Source: Trileptium ribeirensis (Eukaryota > Nematoda > Enoplea > Enoplida > Thoracostomopsidae). Taken from it: a DNA stretch of 64,000 nucleotides. The DNA lies in NCBI GenBank assembly GCA_030248225.1, contig JASANE010018365.1:1-64000 (forward strand), given 5' to 3'. Positions 22,234 to 32,713 of the stretch are shown here, one piece after another (within the stretch, counting starts at the first letter, position 1; each line of letters begins with the position of its first letter). The position numbers were made by a program, and so were the translations under genes. The notes below the pieces were generated by a model. The model made no database searches. It saw only the letters and a program-made list of their open reading frames with translations, and was not told the origin of the DNA.

Positions 22234-24845
22234 TACACTAGAACCAGTTCTGGTCCTAAAGGATCCCAGCTGCACCACAATTTTCCGCTGTGGTGCCCGG
22301 ACGACCCCGGCTTCCCCGACTCACCGGTGAACCGTTAGTTACCTAAGGGAACCGGTTAAATTAGAAGGCCGCCGGCGGTTTATCCAGGGTGTTCGGCATT
22401 TCCCCTATACCGGCCCACGCTTCTAGTGGTATTAAGGTAGCCCTGAGGTAAAGTCACCAGTCAGGCCTGCTCATAGGTAATAAGGCTAACCCGCTTTTCC
22501 CTCATCTTCCACGGAATCCCATTTGCTTAGGGTCAGCATTTTCCGTGCCAGTGGACGTATGGCCGCACTAGGAACCAGGCTAAAGCCTATAAATCTCAAA
22601 CTGTAGTTGTTACACGGGTCGTTCTTTGGAGGTGCTTTCGGCTGCCTACAACCTCATCTTTCCACTTTGTTTTATGTTATCTTCACCGCCTGCCCTCTTT
22701 GTTTCTTGTTCTAAGATGGACGTAGACCGAGATTGGTCTTATTGAGTTCGCCTTCATGCGATTATCGCTTGAGTATAAACATAACCACGTCAGTTATTTA
22801 TTAATCCAAACATCAACTTATTAACACAAATTTTGTAACAATTATTAACGTACTAAAGTACTACGCTGGGTACAAAAATGATGATACAACCTGTGGTGTG
22901 ATTCTACCTCGCCAGAAGAAAGAATTCGAACGTAACCCATCCTAGCTGTACCTGGTCGACAGTGTAGTTCAACTCTGTTCCCATTTTGTTACTTCCATTT
23001 CTCGTATATACCGAAGTAGAGGTGAGCTACCGTTCCCTATTCCGCAATGTTTATAAGTGATACAAATCTCGTTTATTTACTCCAAATATGGCTACGCTGT
23101 CCAAGGAAGAGTATGGAGACAACGGTATATCCTGCCACAATTCGCGGACTTATATCATGGGCGCCTATTTCTTAATATGAAAAATGGTTGACATCGAGAC
23201 TAGCGGAGACCGAAAGAAAGTGCATAATCCGAGTGTTACTGCCACGTGCCCTGCACCCAGGGTGACGTTGCCTGCCCTCCCTGGTATCGAATAGTAAAAC
23301 AGCAATTTCGATGAGGACCTCTGCCGTTGCTGTACGGCTTGGGAATCCACCTCTAGTTTTTGTGGTGGCTATAGGGTGCGTGCTTTTTTCAAGATCTCAC
23401 AAGGGCAGCAGCTCGACTACAGGGGAGCGGTCTCGATGGATGACTCCTTAAGTAAAAAATCTCCGGGCCGCAGCTGATTCCATCCCTGCTTTTTCCTTGT
23501 AGCCTTTTCTTGTGTTGCTGAGAATCACTTAATCGGTCTCAGGTAAGTGGCTGATTGCAGAACACAGAGCCGTTACGAGATTACCATCTCGATCCTCATT
23601 TAACTTTCTTCAAAAATCATGTTGGTTGTTTTGTTGCCTGTGCTCAATAACAAGAACCCAATGAAGGGCTTGGTGGGAAGTAACGCCCGATAGACTAATA
23701 TACGTCATCTTGCATCTGAAGTGGGGCGTGTCTGCCCGACCGAAGTTAGTTTTTGTATAAATCAAAACGAGACTCTCTATCGTAGCCGCACGGCTGACAG
23801 GATTCGTCGAAATTCTTGTCTAATGGTTCGTCTCATCGAAGGAAAAGCTCAAAAGGGTATAAACTAGAATTGTAATGAACGGTTCAACGGGAGCATTTTG
23901 TTACTAGGTTAGACCGTTTCTCCTCGACTGGTCATGAATATGACCACGTCAGCGCCTAGCTTACTGTACTATACGATTCTACAAATGCCACTCTGCGATC
24001 GCCGATATCCTCCCAAATACCAGTCAAATCTGGGACCACTCGCGCGTTGCCAGCCCACATTGATCTGTAAACTCTTTCCTGAGAAAACACCACTGCGGGT
24101 AATCAATGACTTTCCAACTTTGCAGATATGCCGCCCTGATCTGTAAACTCTTGATCTGTAAACTCTTTCCTGAGAAAACACCACTGCCGGTAATCAATGA
24201 CTTTCCAACGAAGTCCAGCGGGGAGAAGATGAGAAGAGAGGGCTGTCCGTGGTTCCATAGCGTGCCACTCCATACCCGGAATGGCACCGCCTTGCAGATA
24301 TGCCGCCCTGATCTGTAAACCCTTGATCTGTAAACTCTTTCCTGAAAAAACACCACTGCCGGTAATCAATGACTTTCCAACGAAGTCCAGCGGGGAGAAG
24401 ATGAGAAGAGAGGGCTGTCCGTGGTTCCATAGCGTGCCACTCCATACCCGGAATGTCACCGCCTTGCAGATATGCCGCCCCGTGGACTGATACGTTCGCT
24501 TGAACCACGGAGGTCCTGAACATACTGTTAAACAATCAAGGGGTCTCCCTACCGTAGGCGCACGGCTTGGGAGGCCTGACTATAGTTTTGAGTTTTTTGG
24601 TTTTTGTTAACCTTACGAGGGCAGTACTCGGAGTTTTCTGGTGGCTCCACTGGCTAAATTTCGTACATAACTGTGTTGTAGACTGCGGTCGCGACTGACT
24701 CCAGATCGATTTACTCTAGATAAACTGTTCCCTGTTCCTGTGTCCCTTTGAACCTCGTCCTCCCCTATTCTTTCTTGTTTGGTCCCATCATTTCAAATCA
24801 CACGACTTGTACAATAAAACAACTACCCACCGAGCGGTTGTGACA
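22234..24845 (-). repeat. LTR-like copy 1 (3' LTR of the large retroelement)
   Basis: From 22,234 this region is homologous, at roughly 80% over the first 100 bp, to 41,254 on and 45,954 on. Shared blocks are ACTAGRACCAGTTCTGG, CAGCTGCACCAC, GTGGTGCCCGGAC, CCGGCTTCC, CGACTC, CCGGTGA, CCGGCGG, CAGGGTGTTCGG, TAGTGGTATTAAGG, and CCTGCTCATAGGTAATAAGGC. In retroelement orientation (minus) the conserved edge ends in TAGTRYA, a CA-type LTR terminus. The opposite end is less certain; TGTCACAACCGC (reverse of 24,834-24,845) is a plausible start. Tandem 172-bp repeats at 24,123-24,466 would fall in U3, and minus-strand AATAAA motifs lie near 22,795. A polypurine tract right beside the proposed end was not found. 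Confidence 0.55.
24061..24481 (-). promoter_or_regulatory. 172-bp tandem repeats in LTR U3 region
   Basis: CAGATATGCCGCCC recurs at 24,123, 24,295 and 24,467, an exact 172-bp period, giving two nearly identical full units and partial units on both sides. GATCTGTAAACTCTT also repeats within each unit. Tandem direct repeats in U3 act as enhancers in many retroviruses; here that role is inferred from position only. The units are far more alike than the three LTR copies, so the duplication is recent or homogenised. Confidence 0.7.
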
Positions 24846-25061
24846 TCAAACGAGCCGAACAGGTAGGGTACCAGTCGATCTTAACGCGGTCCTATTTGGG
24901 CGAGAATTTCTTCTATTTCTCGGGCACCTGCACTTACGGGCACTCGTAGCATCCTTAGAACGTTCTCCAGCGCCCGCAAGGATGGCCTCTGGTAGTTGAA
25001 CTTTAAAATCAGGAAGACCAGGTGGGGCTTTCCCGCATGCCGCATGAGGAAAGACCCGCCT

Positions 25062-25430
25062 CCCGCGCTGGACAACTTCCAAAATTAGAATTCTCCACGC
25101 TGGACAACTGCCAAAATTTAAATTTACCTCGTTGGACAGCTGACAAAATTATAATTTCCTGCGCTGGGCAACTGCCAGTTTAAATTTACAGCGTTGGCTA
25201 GTTGCCAAGATTTGAATTTCTTGCGCTGGATAGCTGCCAAAGTTTAACTGATATTCAACTCTGTAAATATAAATTTTGGCAGTTGTCCAGCGTTGGGCAA
25301 CTACCGAAATTTAAATTTACAGCGTAGGACATCTACCAAAATTTGAATTTACAACTGCCAAACCTTGAATTTCCTAGGCTGGACGGCTACCAAAATTTAT
25401 ATTTACAGCGTTTGACAGCAAAAAAAATCC
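25062..25430. repeat. 32-bp minisatellite with one inverted unit
   Basis: Units of the form GCTGGACAACTGCCAAAATT + TAAATTTACAGC repeat about ten times with divergence. At about 25,262-25,294 one unit lies in the opposite orientation (GTAAATATAAATTTTGGCAG followed by TTGTCCAGCG), making a local fold-back. It lies between the proposed LTR and the purine-rich tract. Confidence 0.8.
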
Positions 25431-25589
25431 ACACAGTGACAGCAGACTGCCGCATATGACCGTTGAAGTAGCTATGCCGGACATGCTGACAGTCACCGCC
25501 CGTTATTAGGACATACCTAAGCCACGGCGCGCACAAATTAACGAAAACAAGCCATAAGTCTTTGCGAAGTTTTTCGTTTATCAACATCT

Positions 25590-26070
25590 TCCGGTTTCCT
25601 AGGTTTCGGTTCCCAACATTTTCCAGTTTCTAAAATTCTAGTTTCCTATTATTTTTCGTTTCATGTTTCAAGTTTCTCGATTGCCAAACTTTTTTTATTT
25701 CCCAAGTTTTCCGTTTTCTTCATTCTCCAGCTTACCGTTTCTCGAAAATCCAGTTTTCCATTTTTTTCCGTTTCAATCTTGTTTTCCATTTCTCCATGTT
25801 TCCCATTTTTAGCATTTTTCATATTTACCTGCCTCCCCAGTTTTCTGTTTCTTGAAAATTTTCAGATTTCAAACATTTCCGTTACCCGAGTTTCCCGTTT
25901 CCCAACATTTTCTGCTTCCTAAATTTTCACCGTTCGTACGTTTTGACGTTTCACCAGTTTCTTCTTTCCAAGTTTCCCGCTTCCCAATATGTTCGTGTTT
26001 CCCAGGGATTCTATTTCTCTTTCATTTTTTATAATTTATTTCTTCCCGCTTCGTTTTCTTAGTACGAAAC
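25590..26070 (-). repeat. Purine-rich (minus strand) degenerate tract
   Basis: For about 480 bp the plus strand is pyrimidine-rich, with irregularly repeated CCAGTTTCCCGTTTCC-like motifs, so the retroelement strand is purine-rich (GGAAACGGGAAAC). Retroelements carry a polypurine tract before the 3' LTR to prime plus-strand DNA. This tract is in the expected part of the element but is long, degenerate and not adjacent to the proposed LTR start. Expansion of such a tract is an inference. Confidence 0.55.
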
Positions 26071-27084
26071 TCTCGAGCCCAGGTGTCGCCGGTATAATTG
26101 TCAGCGCCCCAATGAGGAGCGGACGACTCAACGAAGATGGCTGCGTCCTCTCGCATGTGCCAATCCAGCACTCCCAGGTGGAGTTTGATGCGCTTGAAGT
26201 AGCCGTTCGGTGAGAATGCTTACCGGGTCGCTAGCCATACATTTTCGTAGCCACCCCAGACGAAGATGCAGTCCGTTTGGTGCTTCAACAGGGCATTGGC
26301 CCAATGCAGCAGTTCCACATTGTTTAGCGTCGGGTAGGCGAAGACGAGCCAATTATGCTCGCCTGCCACGATAAGGAGCGGTAAGGCTTGTACGTCGCCG
26401 ACGATGATCACACGAAGCCATCCCGATTGAACGCACGGATCTCTTCGAGCAATTGACCCGTGACGTTGCGGCACGCTAGTCGGTGATAAGCACATTGACG
26501 TTGCCTAGTGCCAATACTCCAGAAATTGTCCGTCGAGTCGCTTAGGAATTGTCGGCTGCCGGTTTTCCCCAACTTCTCAACGTACTTGTCGACTGTGAAT
26601 TTTGCCAAGAGGATCGGTCGCATTAGGTGGGGTCGGTACGACATGTGCCACCGTCGAACGCTGATGGGCAGCTGTCGTTGTAGGGCGATGCTGCGAAGTT
26701 GCAGTGCCATTGGGGAAATATCCATTTTGCCCAGTTCCTTGCCCTCATCCTCGAGTCGCATCAGCGCCAAGACGCCGAAATGCTAGTGTTCGGCCGGCGC
26801 TGCAGTGACGCCTTCCATCGTGCTCGAACCGGTCGGCCATGGGGTATGCGTTGGACAGTCGGCTCTGCCGCATGTCCTTGTGCGCAAACAATTCCCACAG
26901 CTTCAACCGGTCCATAAGGCATTCGGGCACCTTGGGACATACGTGTCCCTCGATCTCCACCGGTGCGTGCCGCACACCCTTTGGGATCAACAGGGCATTG
27001 ATATCGTTTGCGCTGTAGCTTCGTCGCATCTATAATGCAGGTACACGTGAAGAGTCTATGTGTAGAGTTATTTTCACCCCTCAA
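26060..27084 (-). pseudogene. Unknown retroelement ORF downstream of integrase region
   Basis: Overlapping minus-strand frames (27,084-26,761; 27,029-26,745; 26,770-26,408; 26,495-26,220) give protein-like stretches that switch frame several times, as expected of one decayed ORF of about 300 codons. Visible features are a segment with CP and CLMDRLKLWELFAHKD, a basic LRSIALQRQLPISVRRW stretch, and a C-terminal part rich in aromatic and hydrophobic residues (NWLVFAYPTLNNVELLHW, IFVWGGYENVWL, VLDWHMRED). No family was recognised. It lies after the PPSY ORF and before the purine-rich tract, so it is the last coding unit of the element. It may be an accessory gene or captured host sequence. Confidence 0.4.
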
Positions 27085-27166
27085 TAGCTTCAGGTCCTAT
27101 TACCTCTTCTTCATCCTTGTGTCTTTTGTGATTTCAGTTTAGGTGTACGTGCTAGTAGGGGTTGAG

Positions 27167-28985
27167 TTAGTCTACTCGTAAATCGGGATCGTCCGAGTCG
27201 GACTCCTCGTAAGACGGTGGTCGGGGTGTTTGTTGTCTCCAGGCTGCGGGGTGCAGCTTTTGGCATTGAGGATATCGCGGGAATGTGGTCGGTGCTAATG
27301 TACCGCTCGGAATGCGTCCTCCCAATAAGATCTGCCGTGGGGTCGACACCGCGGCACTGGTCATCGACGTGGTGACACTAGTGGATTGTGCGCGTAGTAG
27401 AAGCTAGTCTGGTTGACGTTCCGGCGGCCTCGCTGGTAGATACTCCTGGCTCTTGGAATGTAACTCGCCTACCCCCGCGTAGAGCTCTCCTATTTCTTCG
27501 TCCGATGCCGCACCGTATGGCCTAAAGACCCGATCTCTGGCCTGTCGGTATAGAAGATGCCCAGTAGGGGCTGTCGCATGAGCGGTGCTGGGTCGCATCA
27601 TTCCAGAAGATGTAGTGGTAAAACTAGTGTATACCTGTTCAGTGATTGTTGCTGTGGATGTTCCTGGTTGTTCAGTGGGAGTAGTTTGGATAGTTGAACC
27701 TCATCAAGCCGTTCTTGCCTGCTTTCGCTGAGTGGCTCGTCCGACGAGAGTCATTCCACGATCTTGGGCGGATGGCTGAGTGCGGGGAGGGGAGCCTAAT
27801 GTAACTGCGCGATCCATCCGTCGCTGTGGTGTTGACATTGGTCAACTTGCTTCCGTAACTGTTCGTCCGCCACGTGAACCAGAGGTGCCCTGTTGTGTAC
27901 TTAGTGTCCTTGAACCGCTACTCGATGTTTCCTGTCCCGCCCTACCGAGTCGCTCGGCAGAGGATGGTTCCTGCGAGGTTTGGCTGGTTCTCTCGTCGTC
28001 TGCTTCAGCCGCCCTCTCACCTTCGTCGCTTTCTCATTCGGAAGGGCTTTCCGACAGATAGCTAGACATCAGTAAGTATCCTCCGGGCGGTGGGTTTATA
28101 ATAGCCGGTTCGCGATAGGCCCAATTATAGGCTGGGATGGGTCTGTCGGCAGGCACTAGTGGAGCGCTATAAGGACGCATGGTTGCTGTGTAGTCCGCGA
28201 CAGTTTGAGTTGACATTTCCATTTTCACTCGCAATCTTGACACCATAATGTGCTCAGCGGGTCGTGATTATAATAATGGGTGGTCCTGAGCAGCGAGCAT
28301 AATGGCATAACGCAGGTCTCCAGAAGTATATGGTTCTGACACGACAATTCCGACAGAGGCTCCTCGTGGCGTGGTAGACAGTGTGAGATCTGCAAGGTAG
28401 AAGTGTTGTCCCTTGAGTATTCCAACACCTACAGTTGGTACGCCGAATTGTACTTCCTCCCTGGTAGCCACTATTCTTTCCATCGTGGATACTGGCACTG
28501 TTTGTTGTCCATATTCTATCTGCGTGTCTCGGCTGCCAGGTTCTGGTATATATGAGAAGGTATCCTCACCTGTAACCTGCTCCTGTGCTATCGGCGACCA
28601 AGATGGCTCTATTTCTCTATCTGGATCAGTCTGTGGAATCTGATTGCTGACCGTCCGTGGGTTCTGGGGTTCGTATTCATCAGTCCTATATTCGACGTGT
28701 TCTATTGTCGCTTGCTCGGCTTCGATGTCAACATACGTCCGGCGATATAAGTTAGGGTAATTAGGGTCACCCATCCCTACACTTTCAGCGTCTGAACCGT
28801 CACTGATTGCTGTTCTTACTGTGCGTATCGCTATCTGATCTACATGTTCTATTTCGATAACGATGTCTCTATCAGCAGTAATTCGTTGGGTTGGTTCATT
28901 CAAACCCCGCACTAGTACGGAAGCATGTACTTGACTTAGCCGATACTTGACTAAGACTCCTACGTTAGCTACTGGACGAATGCCC
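27167..28985 (-). pseudogene. Retroelement ORF after integrase with PPSY motif
   Basis: One reading frame runs from about 28,985 to 27,167, broken by about seven in-frame stops; the largest clean piece is 28,912-28,268 (214 codons). It is acidic to neutral and low in cysteine. The middle part is Ser/Thr/Pro/Gln-rich (SGSRTLSTQQGTSGSRGG), and the end carries PRPPSYEESDSDDPDL. PPxY followed by acidic residues is the classical late-domain signature that binds Nedd4-type ubiquitin ligases in many viral budding proteins. It begins in a frame overlapping the end of integrase with a one-base shift, so it could be a Pol C-terminal extension or a separate accessory protein. No relative was recognised. 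Confidence 0.5.
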
Positions 28986-30366
28986 TAAAACACGGCTTAA
29001 TGTGCACGACATGCGCCATTGCTTCAGGATTATAATGCATTCTTATGTTCATGCACGGCGGGGTGATCCCTTGTATTTCATATGATCCGCACCAACGTGG
29101 CATTAGTTTCCTAGATGTTCCTGGCGTGATATCGTACCTATAAACGCAGGCTAGCTGGCCTGTCTGATAGCGTGGCTCTCGAGCTCGCCTATCGTATCTT
29201 ATCCGATTCATTTCTTGTGCGGCTTTCATTGATTGGTATGTACGCTCCCTAATAGATGCCATCCGAGCGTTGGCCCTATAGGAGCGTGCTCCAGTGTATC
29301 CGGTAGCTGCACCATGCGTGTCGTATTCTCCGGAAAGCCTAGGATAGAATCAGTGCATTAGCAAAAATGGTGGATATTTGGTCGCTGTGTGTACCGAAGT
29401 ATTATAAGCCATTATACAAAATGGTAATGATACATCCCATGAATGATGATCATCTTGTGGTACACTTACTCGTAATAAATATATTAAAGTCCTATTAAAT
29501 CTTTCAATCTCACCGTTTGCTTGCGGGTGGTAGGTCAGGCTCATGTGTCTAAATATTTGCATTTCCCGGCACATCTCCTTGAACATATGTGCAGTAAAAT
29601 ACGTCTTCTGTCAGAAAACAATTCTCGAGGCGCTCTGTACTTATTTACTACCTCATACAAGAATATGTGGACGGCTGTTTTAGCATCCTGGTGTCTTGCT
29701 ATTGCTATGGCTATTGCAAATTTGGTGAAATGATCTATGAAAGCAATAACATACCGGTTACCTGCTTGCGACCGAACCTGAATGTCGAGTATGTCTACAA
29801 ATACACGGTACATTTGGTGGATTCGCCAACGCAATTCTGTCCAATCCCGTGGTTATCCGAGAAATCGGGTCTTTAGCGGATTGACACAGCGTGCACCGTT
29901 TGATCCATTGTTGTGCGTGCTCGGACATGCCTTTCCAGTAATAGAATTGTTTTAATTTTGCCAAGAGCCGGTCGCTGCCATGATGGCCTCCGTACAAGGT
30001 ATTATGTTCATGTTTGAGGACCCGCTGCACTGGTGTGATTGGGACGCATAACTTGTAATTTACGTCCCCTGGTTGCAATGGGTGCATGTATAATATCTTA
30101 GTGTGCGGGGCTAGGTCGCAATAATGTGCTCGCATTTCGATTCTCAGCGCGCCTAACTCGGCCTTCGGCCGCGTTTTGTTGTATAGATACCACCAAATTG
30201 GACCCAATCCTGGATCGTTCCGCTGGATGTATGGTAAAAGCCGTACTAGATTAAAATCTGGGAGATCCGAAAAGAACGGCAAATATATGTTTTCATGAGT
30301 ATCGTGTGCGTCCTCGATCCTGACTGTTGGTAATATCTCAGTTTCGTAGTGCATCATTACCTTCAT
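28969..30366 (-). pseudogene. Integrase (Ty3/gypsy type)
   Basis: Integrase joins the cDNA copy to chromosomal DNA. The N-terminal zinc-binding part is seen in 30,366-29,758 (H near LKHEHNTLYGGHHG, then CTLCQSA). The catalytic core starts at 29,834 with DILDIQ and IDHFTKFA, has FSD near 29,620, and the third acidic residue in YHPQANGEIERFNRTL (29,586-29,350). A C-terminal GPY/F-like segment, PRWCGSYEIQGI, lies in 29,262-28,969. Frameshifts near 29,800 and 29,600 and a stop at 29,350 break the gene. Order and motifs match gypsy integrases. The stop at 28,969 overlaps the following ORF in another frame. Confidence 0.88.
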
Positions 30367-31253
30367 GAGCCTATCAAATTTGTCTCTGTCAGTAGTGTGG
30401 TTGCTCTTTAACCCATGGTTTCTGATACTGGCCGGAATGGTCTTTTAGGCCCTCGAGCCCGAGGCCTGCCTCCAGAACTCGAGATTGTGGTTGTGCGTAT
30501 CGATATTACTGGTGTTTCTCCTGCGTCTATCCTAATTGGGATTGCGCTTAGCGGTGCTGCGGCGTTGCTGGGGGCAACTGTAGTTACTAGCGTGTCGGCA
30601 ACTAGTTGAGATGGGATGGGTTCAGGGTTGGGTTGACCTGCGATTGGACTCCCCGTGATAGCGGTTGGTGCGCCGTTGGCGAGTGGGGCTACAGTACGGA
30701 CTGGATACGGTAAGTGGGATTGGTCTCACGCGCTGCAGGTTGTTGGGCGAGGTCCCGTAGGCCGTCCGCGACCCAACAGTAGGATTTCGTTTATATCTCC
30801 CTGTTCCTCACTTGTGGAGGGGGTATATCTAGGATCCCACGACAAAGCGTCAGTATTGTCGTTTTCCTTTTCCGGTCTATATTGTATTTCAAATCCACCG
30901 CATTCAAGCAATAACTTGCTACGCCACTGGGTCAAGCGTGAGTTCCTAGGCGGTTAATCGAACAGAGTTTTGAGCAGCTTGTGATCAGTTTCCGCATGGA
31001 ACCTGTGTCCTACTAGGTAATGCCTGGAATTTAGCGCGGCCCACCTAATTGCGAGAACTTCAGCCTCGATTGCGGGGTATCGGCGTTGATAATCTAATAG
31101 GGCATTACTTGCGTACGCAATGGGCTTGAGGCCTTGTTTGGTGTTCTGTGACAGTACTGCGCCCATCCTGTATCCTGAAGTGTCTGTATGTATGAACGGT
31201 TGTGTAAAATTGTGGTGAACTAGTACCGGTTCATCCAGCAATGATTGTTTCAA
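30367..31253 (-). pseudogene. RNase H domain and Pro/Thr-rich linker
   Basis: RNase H degrades the RNA template during reverse transcription. The frame 31,253-30,954 contains FIHTDTSGYRMGAVLSQ (first Asp), YPAIEAEVLAIRWA (Glu) and AETDHKLLK (Asp), and continues in 30,935-30,726 with FEIQYRPEKENDNTDALS, the typical end of gypsy RNase H. Between 30,725 and 30,415 the open sequence is Pro/Thr/Ala-rich (IAGQPNPEPIPSQL), a linker of about 100 residues before integrase that is longer than usual. A short stretch near 30,954 separates the two RNase H parts, indicating a break. Confidence 0.85.
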
Positions 31254-31474
31254 TTTCTTAAATGTCTCCTCACATCTAGATGTCTATTTTAGTTCGGTAT
31301 CTTTGCGTTTTGATTTCATGTAGCGGTTCGCACATATCTGAATAATTTGTGATGATGCTCTACAAGTCACAGGAAACTTTGAAGTTGCTTCAATGTATCC
31401 GGCCGTTCAAATTGCTCAATTGCTATTGCTTTTTCTGGATCTGGTTTGACGGCTTCGTTGCTAATTATGTGTCC
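31254..31474 (-). pseudogene. RT connection segment with stops
   Basis: Directly after the stop at 31,475 the same frame continues with GHIISNEAVKPDPEKAIAIE and DTLKQLQSFL, the usual thumb/connection motif of gypsy reverse transcriptases (SxxGIKxDPxKxxAI ... LxSFLG). It then runs through further stops to the RNase H start. The gap is therefore decayed pol, not intergenic DNA. Confidence 0.8.
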
Positions 31475-32713
31475 TTAGTATTTTAGACTACCACGCCCGA
31501 AATGACATTTGTAGGGCTTTAGCTTTAGTTTTGCTTTGCGAAAACGGTCAAAAACCATGATTAAGTCCACTAGATGTGCCTCAAATGTTGGTGAGAATAC
31601 TAGTATGTCGTCTATGTAGATTTGGCATTTATCCCATTCGAGCCCTTTCAAAATCATGGACGTGCAACGTTGGAAAGCTCCTGGAGACGAATTTAATCCG
31701 AACGGTAGGACGTTGTATTCATATTGCCCATGAACTGTTACAAAGAATATTTTGTCCTTTGTTTCTGGTTCTAGTTCTAACTGCCAGAAGCCCTTATTTA
31801 GGTCTAAACTGGACATTAACTTAGTATTTCTAACGCACCCTAGAATGTCATCTATTCGAGGCAATGGGTATGCATCTTGCTCTGCTATTGTGTTCACCAT
31901 CCGAAAGTCTACATAGAGTCTGAGTGAGCTGTCACTCTTTGTTACATTCACTTTTGGTGATCCCCAAGGTGAGACTGATGGCGATATTAGTCCCGCATCT
32001 AACTTACTGTTGAGTGCCTCCCTGAGCGGTTCACGCAAGGAATGTGCTAGTCGATACGGTGCTTGTTTGATTGGCTTAGCATCTCTTGTCTCTATGCGGT
32101 GGCGGTGTTCGGTGTAACGCCCTAGATCAAAATCGTGCGTGCTGAAGACGTCTGCATTTTCAGCGATCGCGGTTTTCAATTGTTTTAGTTCAAACTGAGA
32201 TAATAGGGTCTTGTCAAAGTCTATCTTACTTAGGACCGTTTGAGCTCTTTCATGGTCAATTGACCGTTTTCCTGCCTGTATATGTTGAATGATATTTTCA
32301 GGGTGTGCGTTTATGCTATATAATTGTTTGGCCTGCTTGTGCTCCTCATACCGAATCAAATTTTTGTTTGTGTCTTTTGGAAACGTTACGGTAGGGTTAA
32401 TCATTGTGTCGATATGGCCAATTGTTTGTCCGGCATAGATAGTGACCGGTGTATTTCCGAAATTGATCACTGCGATTGGTATGGTCCTTTGACTCCTTAA
32501 TACTAATGCATGTGCCATTGCGATGTCAACCATTTCTGGTGCGGGCACAAATAGTGCCGGTCCTACACCTGTTTCATCTATTTCGGGAATCACATTAATG
32601 AAGGTTTCGGTGTTTGGTTCTATTGTAGTAAGCTTCCGACACATTACTGCTATTAGTGGTGGGTCGTACCGTTCTAATCCTGCAAAAGGTATCTTGGCCT
32701 CTTCCTCATCCAC
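31475..32713 (-). CDS. pol: Reverse transcriptase, Ty3/gypsy type
   Basis: This is the longest clean frame of the element (412 codons). The first 150 residues are linker downstream of protease; then come EHRHRIETRDAKPIKQAPYR, GLISPSVSPWGSPKVNVTK, LRLYVDFRMVN, AYPLPRIDDIL, SSLDLNKGFWQLEL, FNVLPFGL-like YNVLPFGLNSSPGAFQR, and the catalytic YIDDILVFS at about 31,604-31,617. The order and spacing match RT fingers and palm of gypsy elements. The frame ends at a stop where the thumb should continue, so the protein is truncated in this copy. It is in frame with the protease upstream, consistent with one Pol polyprotein. Confidence 0.93.
   Translation of the reverse strand: MDEEEAKIPFAGLERYDPPLIAVMCRKLTTIEPNTETFINVIPEIDETGVGPALFVPAPEMVDIAMAHALVLRSQRTIPIAVINFGNTPVTIYAGQTIGHIDTMINPTVTFPKDTNKNLIRYEEHKQAKQLYSINAHPENIIQHIQAGKRSIDHERAQTVLSKIDFDKTLLSQFELKQLKTAIAENADVFSTHDFDLGRYTEHRHRIETRDAKPIKQAPYRLAHSLREPLREALNSKLDAGLISPSVSPWGSPKVNVTKSDSSLRLYVDFRMVNTIAEQDAYPLPRIDDILGCVRNTKLMSSLDLNKGFWQLELEPETKDKIFFVTVHGQYEYNVLPFGLNSSPGAFQRCTSMILKGLEWDKCQIYIDDILVFSPTFEAHLVDLIMVFDRFRKAKLKLKPYKCHFGRGSLKY

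Noticed and set aside
24846..25082. Minus-strand frame of 78 codons beside LTR-like copy 1
   Set aside because: Two overlapping frames of similar length with no motif; it probably reflects GC-rich composition.
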